Shown: positions 22,081 through 34,302 of the stretch, piece after piece | How positions within the stretch are numbered: the first letter of the stretch is position 1 | Layout: each line of letters starts with the position of its first letter | Assembly (NCBI GenBank): GCA_963920705.1 | Contig: OY987233.1 | Location: forward strand, 14,061,459 to 14,125,458 | Reading direction: 5' to 3' | From: Odiellus spinosus | Taxonomy: Eukaryota; Arthropoda; Arachnida; Opiliones; Phalangiidae | DNA: 64,000 bases | Program-made: the position numbers and the translations under genes | The notes under the pieces: model-generated | Seen by the model: the letters and a program-made list of their open reading frames with translations, nothing else | Database searches by the model: none | What the model was told of the DNA's origin: nothing

Positions 22081-24357
22081 ATATACGTATATACCCTCCT
22101 AATTAAGATGTAATAATTGTTTTAAAATGCAATAACTTCACCGTATATACATTGAAATGAATTACATCATGGAAACTTAAAATACAATCAATGCACAGAC
22201 CTTCAAAAAACTTTGACATCGTCACTTAATTGTAGGACGTAAATTTCTATCGAAAGGTGTTAATACGCTGGAATTTCCGTTTTTATTCAAAATACTACGA
22301 AAACTTCCAGAGAAAGAATACGCGTCATATTTTCATTTGAAATGTCTCAATTTCGTAAACACGATTTCGTCGCGCATGCGTGTGTATTTCTGTCGGAAAC
22401 AAATCATTAAAATGTAATTTGAAATATATATTTTTCACCCCAAAAATCGTGCTCGCAATAATTTTAACAATAGCTTTTGAAGCTTCGAAATAAATCGTGC
22501 GGTTTTCGGGATTTAAATTCTAGGTTTGTATAACTTTAAAACGTAATGACTAAATGCATTAACAGTTTAGTTTAGGGGTTGGAATATTCTTTATACCAAA
22601 CCGACATTCAAATTTGAGTGAACATTGATCATATGTTAGGGAAAGTGTGAATTATACAATGTTTCGTGTTATCATAAAGAAATTTAGAGTTTTTTTATCA
22701 TGAATTTGAATATTTGCCTGGGTTTTGTGAATGGGCGTCAAAGACCCCGTTCCCCTTCTATGGGAAACCGGGGTTGGAACGAGGAGGCGTAGTTTATTTT
22801 CCTTAGGCGAAACCGGGGTCGTAACCAGGATAACCAAATGTTTTTGCGTCATCAACGCAATTTTAGAGAGCCAATGAGATAATTATGTTTTGATGACGGC
22901 GTTGAGGGGTAGTGTTCTTTCTTGAGCTATGAATTGGAATGCATTAAAGACAATGGCAATATAAGTCACATTTCTTCTATATATTATTAAATCTATATAT
23001 ATTTAAGCAAAAATATAATTTTTAAAACTTTTAAATATTTGAAATTTAAGTTATAATGAAATGCGTAAATAATTCAAATATAGATCTGGGATTTAAAACT
23101 GTCGAAATTTAAAGGAAATTGGTTTTCAGCTTTCAAACATAATTATTAATAAATGGTAAATTAAGGAAATAATTTAAAAAATATTGGATTTAATAAAAAT
23201 TAATATTTAAATTGATTTTGGGCTTAATTCATTCGGAAATATAAGGGGATTAAAATTATGATTGTACAAATTCTATCGTTAAACTATTTCAAAATCTAAT
23301 ACTTATTTACTTAAATTTCAAAGTAGCAGACTAGAACTGATACCAATAATTAATTTTATTTGAATGCGAACTAAACCCTCTCTCGATTTCACTTACATTC
23401 TTAGGTAATAATTCCAAACACGTAATTTTCGAATTCAGTATGAAAAATATTCTTTTAGCGCTTTTGAAAACGCGCGTGTAAAAAGACGTGATAGGGCGAT
23501 TCATATCATACCAAGTTAAATCGGTCCCCAGTCACCATTAAAGTGACACCGACACGTATTTTTCACGAGTTACCAATATTCTTTGAAAAAGATTTTCGGG
23601 AAAAATAATAAAAATAAAAATACATACTACCTATTCATAATTAGGCAACCCATCAGTTGATTATAGCGCTTTCTGGTGACTCCTACTACTAATAAACACC
23701 TATCTAAAATTAGATACGTAATAAAATCGGCCGATGTTTTTGAAATGATGAAAAACTTAAAAATAATACATTAAAACATAAAAAAAATAAATTGTGTCAC
23801 TATCACTTTAATTCGAAGTGCTCGCGTCAGGTTAAGGTCAAAGCGTCGATTTAAGGCGTCCACCTTGGCGGCATACGAGTAATAATAATATCTACCCGCG
23901 ACTATTATTTTTCATATATTTTCATTTCTTTGCCGTCACGACAAAGTTTATTTTCGAAAAAAAGTTAATATTGTTATTCGCGTGAAGATTTTGTTAGAAA
24001 GTTTTCACTTTTCAAGAAAGAATAAAGAATTGAAAAGGTCTTTAAATTGATAGTTTTGAACGAGGATATCTCTTTTTTTCCCTCTTAGTAATGGTATAGA
24101 TGGAATAAATGGAAGGCGTGTTAACCCACGTGCGCCGCTGTCATTTCCCGCCTTTTATTCCCGCGTTTTTATAACGAATTTTATTTAGCTATAAAGCGCA
24201 TGCGCTGTTTTTATAACAAAGGTTTAACGTGCTTTAATGAATTAAATAAAAATAAAATCGTATATTCACGAGATATTAATTAAAACTTTGTAATTAACGA
24301 GCTATTTACAACTTCGAAAGAAATTAATATTATAAAATTGCGATTTTATTGTAATCT
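22081..24357. other. Unique DNA with a short inverted/direct repeat and a family H site
   Basis: At 22740-22835 GAAACCGGGGT occurs twice in direct order about 54 bp apart, and an inverted ACCCCGTTCCC just upstream could pair with the first. 22840-22912 shares CGTCATCAA, AGAGAGCCAATGA and TTTTGATGACG with 61680-61750. The remainder is AT-rich with no credible gene. Confidence 0.45.
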
Positions 24358-25105
24358 TCAAAATCACGCGCTATTTTTTAATTAATCTTAAAAATCGCGC
24401 GCTATTTTTAAAATAATCCACAAAATCGCGCGCTATTAAAATAATCCACAAAATCGCGCGCTATTTTTATCATAATCTACAAAATCGCGCGCTATTTTTA
24501 TCATAATCTACAAAATCGCGCGCTATTTTTATCATAATATACAAAATCGCGCGTTATTTTTATCATAATCTACAAAATCGCGCACTATTTTTATCATAAT
24601 CTACAAAATCGCGCGCTATTTTTATCATAATCTACAAAATCGCGCGCTATTTTTATCATAATCTACAAAATCGCGCGCTATTTTTATCATAATCTACAAA
24701 ATCGCGCGCTATTTTTATCATAATCTACAAAATCGCGCGCTATTTTTATCATAATCTACAAAATCGCGCGCTATTTTTATCATAATCTACAAAATCGCGC
24801 GCTATTTTTATCATAATCTACAAAATCGCGCGCTATTTTTATCATAATATACAAAATCGCGCGTTATTTTTATCATAATCTACAAAATCGCGCGCTATTT
24901 TTATCATAATCTACAAAATCGCGCGCTATTTTTATCATAATCTACAAAATCGCGCGCTATTTTTATCATAATCTACAAAATCGCGCGCTATTTTTATCAT
25001 AATCTACAAAATCGCGCGCTATTTTTATCATAATCTACAAAATCGCGCGCTATTTTTAAAATAATCAACAAAATCGCGCGCTATTTTATTGTAATATTCA
25101 AATCG
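24358..25105 (+). repeat. Minisatellite with GCGCGC core, 31-bp units
   Basis: About 24 units built on AAAATCGCGCGCTATTTTTA and TCATAATCTAC. The central units are nearly identical; rare variants read GCGCGTTA, CGCGCACT or AATATAC. A GCGCGC palindrome recurs every 31 bp in an otherwise AT-rich unit. The edges decay into AAAATAATCCAC and TTGTAATCTTC forms. Confidence 0.95.
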
Positions 25106-26137
25106 CACGAATTTTCCTTTTGATATAATCTTTAAAATCAAGAGCTAGGATTTACATTTTAATCCTTAATAACACTCTATTTTATCTAGAAAATCACGTG
25201 ATTTATTTGAAATCCAAAAAATTAATAAGTTAGTTTTGAGTAATGTTATAAATTTACTTTAATTAAGTTGGAGCAATAGGCCTGTAAGTCTAAGCTTTTT
25301 CTTGAAACTGATTTTAAACTTTAATTCTTCCAAAGTACATTTTTACGTGCAGAAATTTCAATCTGATATGAAATGAAATTTTTCTTTTTACGATACCATA
25401 AAGTTTTATATTATTATCTTTATATTTTAAAGTATTTTATTTCAATTTGATTATTTTAAATCGCTATTAAAGATATTTTTCTTTTAGTTTCTTTAGACTT
25501 TCGTGTCGAGGTAGGGGGTTAAATGGTGGGGGTCAGGGGTATTATTCGACGGTGGGTAGCTATAAACTTAGCTTAAGCTTAACTCCACCTTTTGGCGGTT
25601 TTTTTCTTACTTAAAAGCCCCTCTGTATATCAAAAAAAGGGCGGGAATTTATATTCCCTTTTTTAAAAGTAATTGTCATTATGATATAAATCAGAGGCGG
25701 ATTTATACACAATATTAAATCGTGTAGATAGAAAATAGTCCGTGTCAACTCAAATTGAATGTTACTATAGTTTTATACTGTTAATAAAATCACCCGGAAT
25801 AATCAGTACGTAAAAAGGTGGGAATACTCTGATTTCTTTTTACAGCTGATGTAGTGATAAAAGGGGGACATCACCTTGATATCTATTGAGATTTGGGTGT
25901 GATATATAGCGAGTATATATATATTAAAAGGCCGGTTGCCTGGATCCACTGATAGCCGAAACGTGTTGTGCCAAAAAAGGGATGAACCACGAATTACCGG
26001 TCCGGGCCACAAAATAAAACACGATTGCTCCATTAGGACCCGTTCGCATTTATATCTCTACTTTTGGAATATCTGATAGCAAAGAAAAAGACAAAAACTC
26101 CAAATTTAAGTCGGTTATGGCCTAAAACTTCTATAAT
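25106..26137. other. AT-rich DNA, nothing recognised
   Basis: A GT/GGGG-rich patch at 25505-25560 and the 76-aa minus-strand frame at 25803-26033 are not recognisable. No repeat placed. Confidence 0.4.
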
Positions 26138-26141
26138 TTAA

Positions 26142-26522
26142 AGGGAAACTTGGAGCTAAAAGTAGACCAGCTTTTGAATTTATTTTCGGAATCACCGTGT
26201 CATAAAACGTATTTGAGAATTTCCAAAGAATTTTAGTCACGTTTTAGGTGTTTAAATTAATTTCTAAAGTTTGGTAAAATTTGAATATGAATAAATATAA
26301 ATTCGGTCCTATCATATTATTGCAAGTTCCTTCAACAGTGCTTGAAATGTCCAAACATTAAAAGAATAGGCCGGCGTTTGACCACCAAGATCCTTCTTAA
26401 GTTAGGACATTACAAACACCGTTGACGGCTGAAATAATATGATTGGTCCGAGTCCAATAATTGTGGAAAATTCTCAAATACGTGTATTGGCATGGTGATT
26501 CCGAAAAAAAAATTCAAAATTT
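26142..26522. mobile_element. Family G foldback MITE, copy 2
   Basis: The left end AGGGAAACTTGGAGCTAAAA is preceded by TTAA (26138-26141). The left arm then reads CAGCTTTTGAATTTATTTTC, GGAATCACC and GTGTTTAAATTAATTTCTAA. The centre is near 26370-26395 (GCCGGCGTTTGACCACCAAG). The right arm is a shortened inverse ending near ATTCCGAAAAA, without the terminal TCCAAGTTTCCCT. Confidence 0.75.
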
Positions 26523-26997
26523 AAGACATTTTTCTAGAAATTAAATGCCTACTTAAACCTATAAATTAATTATTAAGCTATCGAAAATCTGACGCAGTTA
26601 TGACGTAGTTTCAAGTGCAATTTTGACAGTTATAAGTTTATCTAAAATTTTAAACAATCACGAACGAGCATGGGAATATTAAAATAATAAAATGAACGAA
26701 GAAGATGAAAATCATACATTTTAATAGATTTTATTTTTCTTCACATAACACGTCAGTATCCCTTTTTTGGCCAAGGTGACCCGGTCCCGTTCGGACTTAA
26801 CGGTTCCTAAAATATTGATTTCTCGGTAGATTCTTTCGTTGGATGATGAGGCGACATCTGCCCAACATATCGCCAACTAATTTAATCTATATTAAATTAT
26901 TATTGGTTTAAGTTAAAATATTTTTGCCGGTCCTATCTAAATAATAAATTTTATATAATTTTGAATATTTGATATATATATACTTATTTCATGATAA
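26523..26997. other. Unique DNA, nothing recognised
   Basis: No feature supportable. Confidence 0.4.
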
Positions 26998-27850
26998 TAT
27001 AGTTCAAGTGAGGTTGTCACCATTTTTTCGAATGTCTCGGGATTATATTTTTAGTTTCATACTATAAAAATGCCATATTCAGAATTTTATAATTCTGGGT
27101 TAACGCGTTAGAAAGAAACTTCAAAATGAAAATGACAAAAACCTATAGTTAATTTTCCACTCACGTTTTAATATAGTTGCCACACTACTTTCACCTAGGC
27201 ATAAACCGAAAAAACCATTAGAAAGAATACATTCCCTAGATTCATTTAAAACAATAAAATTGACATGAGCTACTCGTTAAGGATTATTGAGCTACAGATA
27301 GGCATCGAACAAAAATCAAGAAATGACCCTTCCTCTTAAAATGTCCGCAACTTTTTTCACCTATCACCTAGGCATAAATCGGTAGCACCATTAGGAAGAA
27401 GACAATCCCTAGATTATTATAAAATAATAAAATTGACATGAGCCACTTGTTAAAGATTATTCCGCCTTTGATAGAAATCGAGCAAAAATCCAAAAATGAC
27501 CCCTATCTTATAAAATGGCCGTAACGTTTCTCTCCTATCACCCCTATAGGCATAAATCGATAGCACCATTAGAAAGAAGACATTCCCTAGATTATTATAC
27601 AATAATAAAATTGACATGACCCGCATGTTACAGATTATTCTGCCACTGATTGACATCGAGCAAAAATCCAAAAATTACCCCTTTCTTAAAATGGCTGCAA
27701 CTTTTCTCTAATATCACTTAGGCATAAATCGATAGCACCATTAGATGGAAGATAATCCCAGAATTAATTTAAATTGTTTTTTTTTAACGATATTTCCGAA
27801 AATGCTGCTCAATTTCAATTTGAAGTTCATGGAAAATCCGTGTTAACCTC
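26998..27850 (+). mobile_element. Family A element carrying 172-bp tandem units
   Basis: Left end CAAGTGAGGTTGTCACCATT and right end GTTAACCTCACTTTG are short inverted repeats. The left flank region (TATACTATAAAAATGCCATATTC-like) and the right region (AACGATATTTCCGAAAATGC) match family A ends. Between them, about 27180-27775 holds roughly 3.4 units of about 172 bp with AGGCATAAATCGATAGCACC, AATAAAATTGACATGA and CGAGCAAAAATCCAAAAAT. Other family A copies have a different, unique interior. Confidence 0.75.
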
Positions 27851-28380
27851 ACTTTGATTTTTTGTTTTTCAATTTCATGACTCACACAAGTGTTCTTTCT
27901 GTATATTTTGGGTTTTTCTTTTGATGGGGATACTTGCCTTATTAGTAAAAGAAGTACTTAAATAACTGAGCTCTTTAGCGCGGCATAAGATGGGGTTAAG
28001 AATCGACCTAATGACCTTTTTGTTCTTGCAATTTTTTCTTCAGTCTTAAGAATAATTTTTTTAATCTTAAAGAAAAAAAAATTAAAATGGCAAAGCCAAA
28101 GAAAATTTTGACAATGATTAATCAGCTTCCCCGTGAGACGTTTAAAACCATACGAATACAAATTTGCTATGATCGCAAAAAAAGAGCTTAAAAAGTAAAA
28201 AAACAAAAAATCAGAAGGAAATGAATTTTCCATTTCGGGTTTAATTACCCCAAGAAACAAATAATCCCAATCTTAGAAGGAATATAAATTGCCATTTAAA
28301 AAGGTATTTTTAAATAGGAAATTAGACTCATTTCAAGGATGTATTTCAATATATTAATTGGTTGAAATTAACCTTCTATT
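27851..28380. other. AT-rich DNA, nothing recognised
   Basis: The 100-aa minus-strand frame at 27958-28260 is rich in F, K and I, as expected from base composition, and has no motif I know. Confidence 0.4.
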
Positions 28381-28384
28381 TTAA

Positions 28385-28713
28385 AGAGAGAATGAAAGAT
28401 GATTCAAAGAGTGTCCCATATCACGTGTCGCTGGTATTTTACTAAGCCAAAGGTGGAAAGTCTTTGATATTATTGGCAACAACCCTAAATTAGCTCCCTC
28501 TCTCCAGACTCAAAATATAGAGGAAGAGTCCAAATTACTCGAGCCAGACAGGGGTGATAATTTTTTGGCTATTTTTAAGTGATGAGCTATGACGTAAAAC
28601 TGATCCTTTGCTGATAGTATTAAGCTACGGGGCGTTGTTACTTTTATGGAATAAAATGATAGACTTTTGGTATGGAATCAATAAAAGACTTCTTTTTCGT
28701 CTTTAGCCTCCCT
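28385..28713. mobile_element. Family E TTAA-flanked element, copy 1 (329 bp)
   Basis: Left end AGAGAGAATGAAAGATG and right end CGTCTTTAGCCTCCCT form imperfect inverted repeats with TTAA outside both (28381-28384, 28714-28717). The interior includes CAGACAGGGGTGATAA, TATTTTTAAGTGATGAGC and ATTAAGCTACGGGGCG, shared with 58110-58320 and in part with 46860-46891. Non-coding; T2-like by its ends. Confidence 0.75.
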
Positions 28714-28717
28714 TTAA

Positions 28718-29279
28718 AATCCTTTTAAATCTATTCTAAACTTATTAAATTTAAAATTATCTACAAAGTATGTACGATATGATATTAAAACTTTTGAAAA
28801 ATATATAAATATATAAAGATATAAATAGAAATTACTAAAATTACGAGGAAAGGTCATAAAGGGGTCGTAACGTTATTTAGAAAAATTTCAATTGAAAATT
28901 GAATTAAATTCAACATTTCAAAGGAAATACCCCTGAAATATTTCCAGGCGTCTAATGTTCTAAACCGCAAAGTTAGAAGTTAGTACCGTTCTCCATTTTC
29001 TTAATATTTGCCTAGATTTAATCGCCCTAAGGCTGAAATGTTAAAATTTTACAATTTAGAGTCGGGCTAAGTTTGCCTTAACTTATAAAGTCGGAATAAA
29101 ACAATTTTTCCCAACGTTTCATTTATAATTAAACGAAATTAAAATGATCCTACCTTCATACCTATTGCATACTATAAATTAAGACTTCACGCATAAAAAT
29201 CAACCGTGGTTTTCAATGGATATATAATTAAAGCATACCTTTATTTCTATAATTTACTTTAAATAAATTTAGATCAGTT
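28718..29279. other. AT-rich DNA, nothing recognised
   Basis: No frame or repeat placed. Confidence 0.4.
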
Positions 29280-29610
29280 AACTTTGTACGTGTTGAAAAT
29301 TCAATCTGAGTCTGAATAAGCAAGATTCAAGCGCGCGCTATGATTGAAATCAGTTAATAATTTCATCACGTGAATATTTAAATTCCATATTATTTCTATG
29401 ATATATTCATCCCTGTGTAAAAGGGTAATAACAGCTTTGCACGTATTGCAAACTTAAACTGATTCGAAATATATCAAATTTAGCGCGCGCTCTATGAAAA
29501 TTAGTTTCAATGTTTCAGCGCGTGTAAAGCTTAAGTTTCTATATTAGTTTAGTATGAAATATATGTAAGTTTAGCTTGGTATGTGCTGCAAACTCATACT
29601 TAAATAAACT
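29280..29610 (+). repeat. Family C units, diverged
   Basis: About two units: TTTGTACGTGTTGAAAATTC, CAAGCGCGCGCTATGATTG, then TTTGCACGTATTGCAAACTT, TTAGCGCGCGCTCTATG, CAGCGCGTGTAAAGCTTAAG and TAGCTTGGTATGTGCTGCAA. The period is near 160 bp. Confidence 0.6.
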
Positions 29611-30414
29611 ATATAATAAATAACTATTTGTTCGTTAAGAATAAAATAATGAAGAAAAGTTAGGGGAAGGAAGCTTTAAGAGTATCACATTTATTAATTA
29701 CGAATAGGGGTTATGTTCTAGTCTATTGAATGAGTTCTCTCGAATAACTCAGGACGCGATTCGCTTTATTAAACCTTTTGAAGTTTGGGAGTAAACACGT
29801 AGATGGGAATCAAAATGTACTTGAAGATTTCAATCTAACTCCTAGAGCTACGTTCCGGTGCTTGAGGTTATGGTTTTAAGCCTTGGCGTAATATTATGGT
29901 ATATATTTTCATTTTAATATCAATGCACACGCTGATTTTGAATCTAATATTTGATTTGAACAACTTTGTATAATAAACACTTGTTACATCTCCGTCATTA
30001 GGCACGAATTAGCTACCTATATTTAGCTTATCGAATAATTTATAGCCGTAAAGCGCCTATAATCAAATATTTTTGAGTTTCAACACTTTTGAAAGGCTAC
30101 GTACGATTAAAAGGCTCTGTTTTGAATGAAAATCTTTTATGAATAAATTAAGGTATTGTAAAGTTAATTTGTGTTGTAATAATATTATGTTCTATTCAAT
30201 TTTATGTCAATTTTTCAATTCAAATATTTTTAATGGTGGAAATATTTTTTATAATATTAACGCTATATATTAAAAATATTTTCTATCGACTCTAAATTAA
30301 GGTTTTGCGCTTACTACATTTTATTACAACATAATTAATGCTAAAATACTTACGTATTTATTTATAATTTTCAATTCATTAATGGTTTTAGCCTAATTTA
30401 AAAATTAAGAGTTC
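29611..30414. other. AT-rich DNA, nothing recognised
   Basis: No gene or repeat supportable. Confidence 0.4.
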
Positions 30415-31100
30415 GTTACTCATATTTTCTATGAATCATTCTATCAAATATTCACTATTTACAATAACATTCCCAATGAAATATTTTCTATCGAATATAT
30501 CTTAGAATATTTCATGTATTCTATCAATACTTTTATGTCGACAATATATTTAAATTACTTTATAGAAATTAAGGCTCATTTTCTATGAAATATTCTAATA
30601 ACGTATTACAATATTACCCAACTATATTCTATATAATAATTTCTATTAAATATTAACGTTAATTTATGAATTATTTAATCATATTTTCTATGAAATATTC
30701 TAATAACATTATAATATTAGACAACTTCATTCTATATAATAATTTATATTAAATATTAACGTTACTATTAAATTATTTAATCAATATTTCTATGGAATAC
30801 TCTATCAATGTAATTTATAGTAACAACACCCAATTATTTTCTATTAAAAATAATTTTTGTTAATCAAATTTTCTATGAAATACTCTATTAATATGTAATA
30901 TAATTTTACCTTGCATTAACGCTACTTTATAAATAGTATAATCATTTTTTCTATGAAATACTCTATCAACAAGTAACAGCTAGCACTCAAATATTTTCTA
31001 TATAAAATAATTTTCTATCATTGTTACTTTATAAATTGAGATTTAATCAAATTTTCTATGAAATACTCTATTAATATGTAATATAATTTTACTTTACCGT
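30415..31100 (+). repeat. Degenerate tandem repeat, roughly 110-130-bp units
   Basis: TTTTCTATGAAATACTCTAT or a close variant recurs near 30485, 30570, 30690, 30790, 30870, 30947 and 31055, with shared words such as AATATGTAATATAATTTTAC and ATTAACGTTAC. Old and strongly diverged. Confidence 0.65.
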
Positions 31101-31826
31101 CATATTTGTTAATAATAATGCTAATACCATGCTCGCACCGCGGTATTTAATAATAAGCGTAGATTAGGACCACACGCGTATCTATTTTTTTTTTTTTTTT
31201 TTTCTTTCATTATTTTGCAAATCCAGTGCGTGCCTCGAATGAGGGGAGTTTTGTTTAAGTGCTTATATATTAGTATATATTTGAAGTAGTTCTTTGGCGC
31301 CTCGAAATGGGCTATTTTCGGGTGGCTGCCAAAGTATATGGAACCGTGACGTCACCCCCATCCATTTTCCACCCTAGTTTTCCAAAAGTTAACAGGACCA
31401 CTTGAGCTCTCAACGCCCAAGACGATAAGAATGTCTGAAAACTACTAAGCCCCTCCCCAAACTCCCCCCTTACATACTTGGGCGCGCGTTTATAATCTTC
31501 TGGAAACGCTTCACTTTTGACGCGAGCGCGAGCGAACTCCAATCTCCGAGATGAGCTCGAGATCCAACATTTTTGTTTATTCAAATTCAAGCAGCTGATA
31601 GATAATATCAGAAATAAAAGGATAAATACTGTATAAAAAGATACGCGTTCGAGAATGGATTCTAGGTTTAAACGCGCTGGTTTTAATTAGTTAAACAATC
31701 CTTCTCCTCCCCCTTATTTCTCTGTAGAAACATCTCGAGATATTATTAGCGCGTGCGGGATAGAGAACTGACGCGTATTTCACGAGGAAGATTTGAACGC
31801 CCGTGATTTTGTAGGAATATTTTTAT
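31101..31826. other. GC-richer unique DNA with a CRE-like palindrome
   Basis: A T-rich tract at 31184-31203 is followed by a GC-richer 31300-31560. It contains the palindrome TGACGTCA (31349-31356) and a C-rich stretch (CTAAGCCCCTCCCC). The 92-aa minus-strand frame at 31312-31590 has no domain I recognise. It could be a promoter or exon edge, but this is unproved. TTAAAGGGAGACTGTCAC starts at 31828. Confidence 0.35.
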
Positions 31827-31866
31827 TTTAAAGGGAGACTGTCACAATTTTTTTTAATGAGATACA

Positions 31867-32474
31867 GCTGCGTTCATACTACACCTTGGAATCGATTAAT
31901 CCGTTTCAAAACGTTTCGCTGCAGTCGTGTGAACAGTAAACCGTCTCTTCTCGAATCGATTTGATTGGATTTCTTGGAACTGCTTCGGGAACCAGTGTCA
32001 TATCGATTCGGTTTCAACCACCGATAAATGAAGTTATAATTAATCGATAAAGATAATTCGTGAACGCGTGACGCTTTAAACGATTCCTGGTGATTTTAAT
32101 ATCGGTTTAATATTACCGTTTCAAATCGATTAAGAAATACTTCTAGCTACGGTCGTTACTTTCTTGTGACCGTAACCAAAATAAAAAGCGAATAACATTG
32201 TTATCGTTACCATATTTTAAGCTTAAGGTCACACTAGCATTTCTTAATCAATTTGAAACGCTATCAAACCCATATTCAAATCGACAGGAATAGTTTTAAG
32301 CGTCACGCATTTATACATTATCTTTATAAATCGATTTATTGTAGCTTCATCTATCGGTTATTGAAACCGAATCGGTAAGAAACTGGTTCCCGAAGCAGTT
32401 TCGAGAAATCAAATCAAATCGATTTGAGAAAAGACGGTTTAAATAGATTCCAAGGTTTAGTGTATGAACGCAGC
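31867..32474. mobile_element. Family B palindromic element, 608 bp
   Basis: The two halves are inverted copies of about 300 bp: GCTGCGTTCATACTACACC with CCTTGGAATCGATT on the left mirrors AGATTCCAAGGTTT and GTATGAACGCAGC on the right. Inner matches include ACTGCTTCGGGAACCAGT and its inverse. TACA flanks both ends (31863-31866 and 32475-32478), a likely 4-bp target duplication. Frames inside are by-products of symmetry. A relic is at 1238-1410. Superfamily unknown. Confidence 0.85.
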
Positions 32475-32478
32475 TACA

Positions 32479-32999
32479 GTTATGTCGCGTTTCCAATCTA
32501 TAAGATCTTTATTTTATCATCACTTTTTAGATTTGCCGGGAAAAAATGGCGGGGAAAAAATCTGGTAGTCTTGAAACGACGGCGTGGTTTCAAATTCCCA
32601 ATAGGTTTTGGAATGTGGCGTGACTGGGAGAGGTTACGGTACTTTTACGGTCGTCTAACACGTGGCTGGCGCCCTCTGTCGGGGTTTCCGTTTTGATTTT
32701 ATTCTCGTGGGGGAATGTTTGAGGGGTTTGCTTAATTCTATTGGCGCCAATATGGTGAAGGAAGGTTATTGGGTATGTCAAGGATTGGCTATTCAGTCGG
32801 CAAATATTGGCTTCTACTTAGAAGACATTTTATTTTTAAGTAGGGGGAAATTCATGTAGGTTTACCTTATGGTTCATTTTCTGGTGTACCGTTCGAAAAT
32901 GATAAGCATCTGTTAACTGTAATATCAGGTTTCCATGGTGACCGACTGGGTTTAAATTACGTTTTAATTTATGGGAGTTTTAAATTTGGTTTAAAGGTG
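32479..32999. other. GC-richer unique DNA with overlapping frames
   Basis: Three frames of 63-90 aa overlap at 32424-32859 on both strands. None has a recognisable domain, and one starts inside the palindromic element. I see no reason to call a gene. Confidence 0.35.
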
Positions 33000-33390
33000 G
33001 TATTGGGAATTCAGAAATTAAGGTAATTTATGGAGATATAGGCCACAAATTCAAAGGAAAATTATGTAAAATAATGAAGAAATAGGTTAATATTTCATGG
33101 AAAATTATGGAAATTTATGAAGAAATATGTCAGCGTTTCAGGGAAAATTTTAGAAATTAATTCAATATATCAAAATTCCATGGGAAATTGTGGAAATTAA
33201 TGAAAAAGTAGGTCAATATTTCGGGGAAATATTATGGAAATTAATGAAGAAATAGGTCAAAATACCATAGGAAATTAAAAGAATGGTAAAATAGGTCAAA
33301 ATTCCAGGGAACATAAAGGAAAAATATTGTGAAGTAGGACAATATTTCAGGAAAATGAAAATGATAAAATATTCTAAATGTTATTAAAGT
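33000..33390 (+). repeat. Degenerate minisatellite, about 40-48-bp units
   Basis: About eight diverged units with GGAAATTAATGAAGAAATAG, GTCAATATTTCAGGGAAAAT or close variants. Purine-rich on the plus strand. Confidence 0.75.
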
Positions 33391-34070
33391 TTTAGAATGG
33401 CTCTTTTATTATTAATATTGTGAATATTATTAATATAATAATAATATTATTATAATAATTAATAAAGTAATTATTGTTTCAGAGAAAAATTCCAAAGAAA
33501 TGAGGAAATAGTTCAAAATTTCTTAACAGAAAATTATTTAAATAGACCAAACTCTATTAAACCAAATTTTAGTAGAGCTTTTAACATTAAATTAATTTTC
33601 CCCAAAATAATATTAAAACGTTTCAATTTTATTTTGAACTAAAATTGCAACCTTCAAAGATACTTAATCTAAAGTTCAACCTTGAAAGATACCAAATCCT
33701 AATAATAAAAGTGATAATCCCAATATTGAAAAAGACCCCTTTTAACTTTGCAACGTTATTATATAATCGCCACCAGCTTTATCCTAATGCTAGAAAAAAG
33801 CGTGTTTTTGACAAAGTGTACTCAACTCGTAGATTTACGTCCAAATAAAAGTCAAGACTTACTTTCGTAGAAAAAGTGGAAAGCATTTGAAATATTTTCA
33901 AGATGAGATTGTACCATTACTAGAGCTGGGCTCTGTTTGAATTCAATCTTTACTGCTTAAGAAAAACGTACCTCGTATAGTATTAATACTTAGTAGTGTT
34001 TAAAAATGAAAAATTATTTAAGTTCCGGGAATTGGTTGCGCAAGCTAGGTTTTATAGTCGAATTGTAGTT
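33391..34070. other. AT-rich DNA, nothing recognised
   Basis: 33415-33475 is a TAATATTAT-rich tract. The 67-aa frame at 33645-33848 has no motif. Confidence 0.4.
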
Positions 34071-34074
34071 TTAA

Positions 34075-34165
34075 AGAGGAGTTGTCACTAAGGCCAACGC
34101 TGGGACGGATTGATACATAATGATAAACCTGAATAGGAAAAAAGCAGTCGGACAACTTGCTGCCC
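34075..34165 (+). mobile_element. Family F mini-element, 91 bp
   Basis: Left AGAGGAGTTGTCAC, right GGACAACTTGCTGCCC, with TTAA outside both (34071-34074, 34166-34169). The interior has the family F box GGACGGATTGATACATAATG (34103-34122). Sister of 17591-17695. Confidence 0.6.
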
Positions 34166-34302
34166 TTAAACAGGATTTTAGAAGGTTTTTAAAAGTCTGG
34201 TAGTAAAAATGGTCATTGAGCAGCTGGCTCCATATTGTTACTCTTTAAAGGGATTATGAACTGCATGATATCATTACAATTTTAAATTCTTTGTACGGGA
34301 TA
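34166..34302. other. Spacer with an unpaired T2-like end
   Basis: TTAAAGGGATTATGAACTGC begins at 34245. Its partner is not evident. Confidence 0.4.

Noticed and set aside
24358..25105. CRISPR array
   Set aside because: The units abut directly with no variable spacers, so this is a minisatellite; the same applies to all other arrays here.
31312..32859. Several 63-92-aa frames in GC-richer DNA
   Set aside because: GC-richer sequence has fewer chance stops; frames overlap on both strands and show no known domain. Kept only as candidate exon-search regions.
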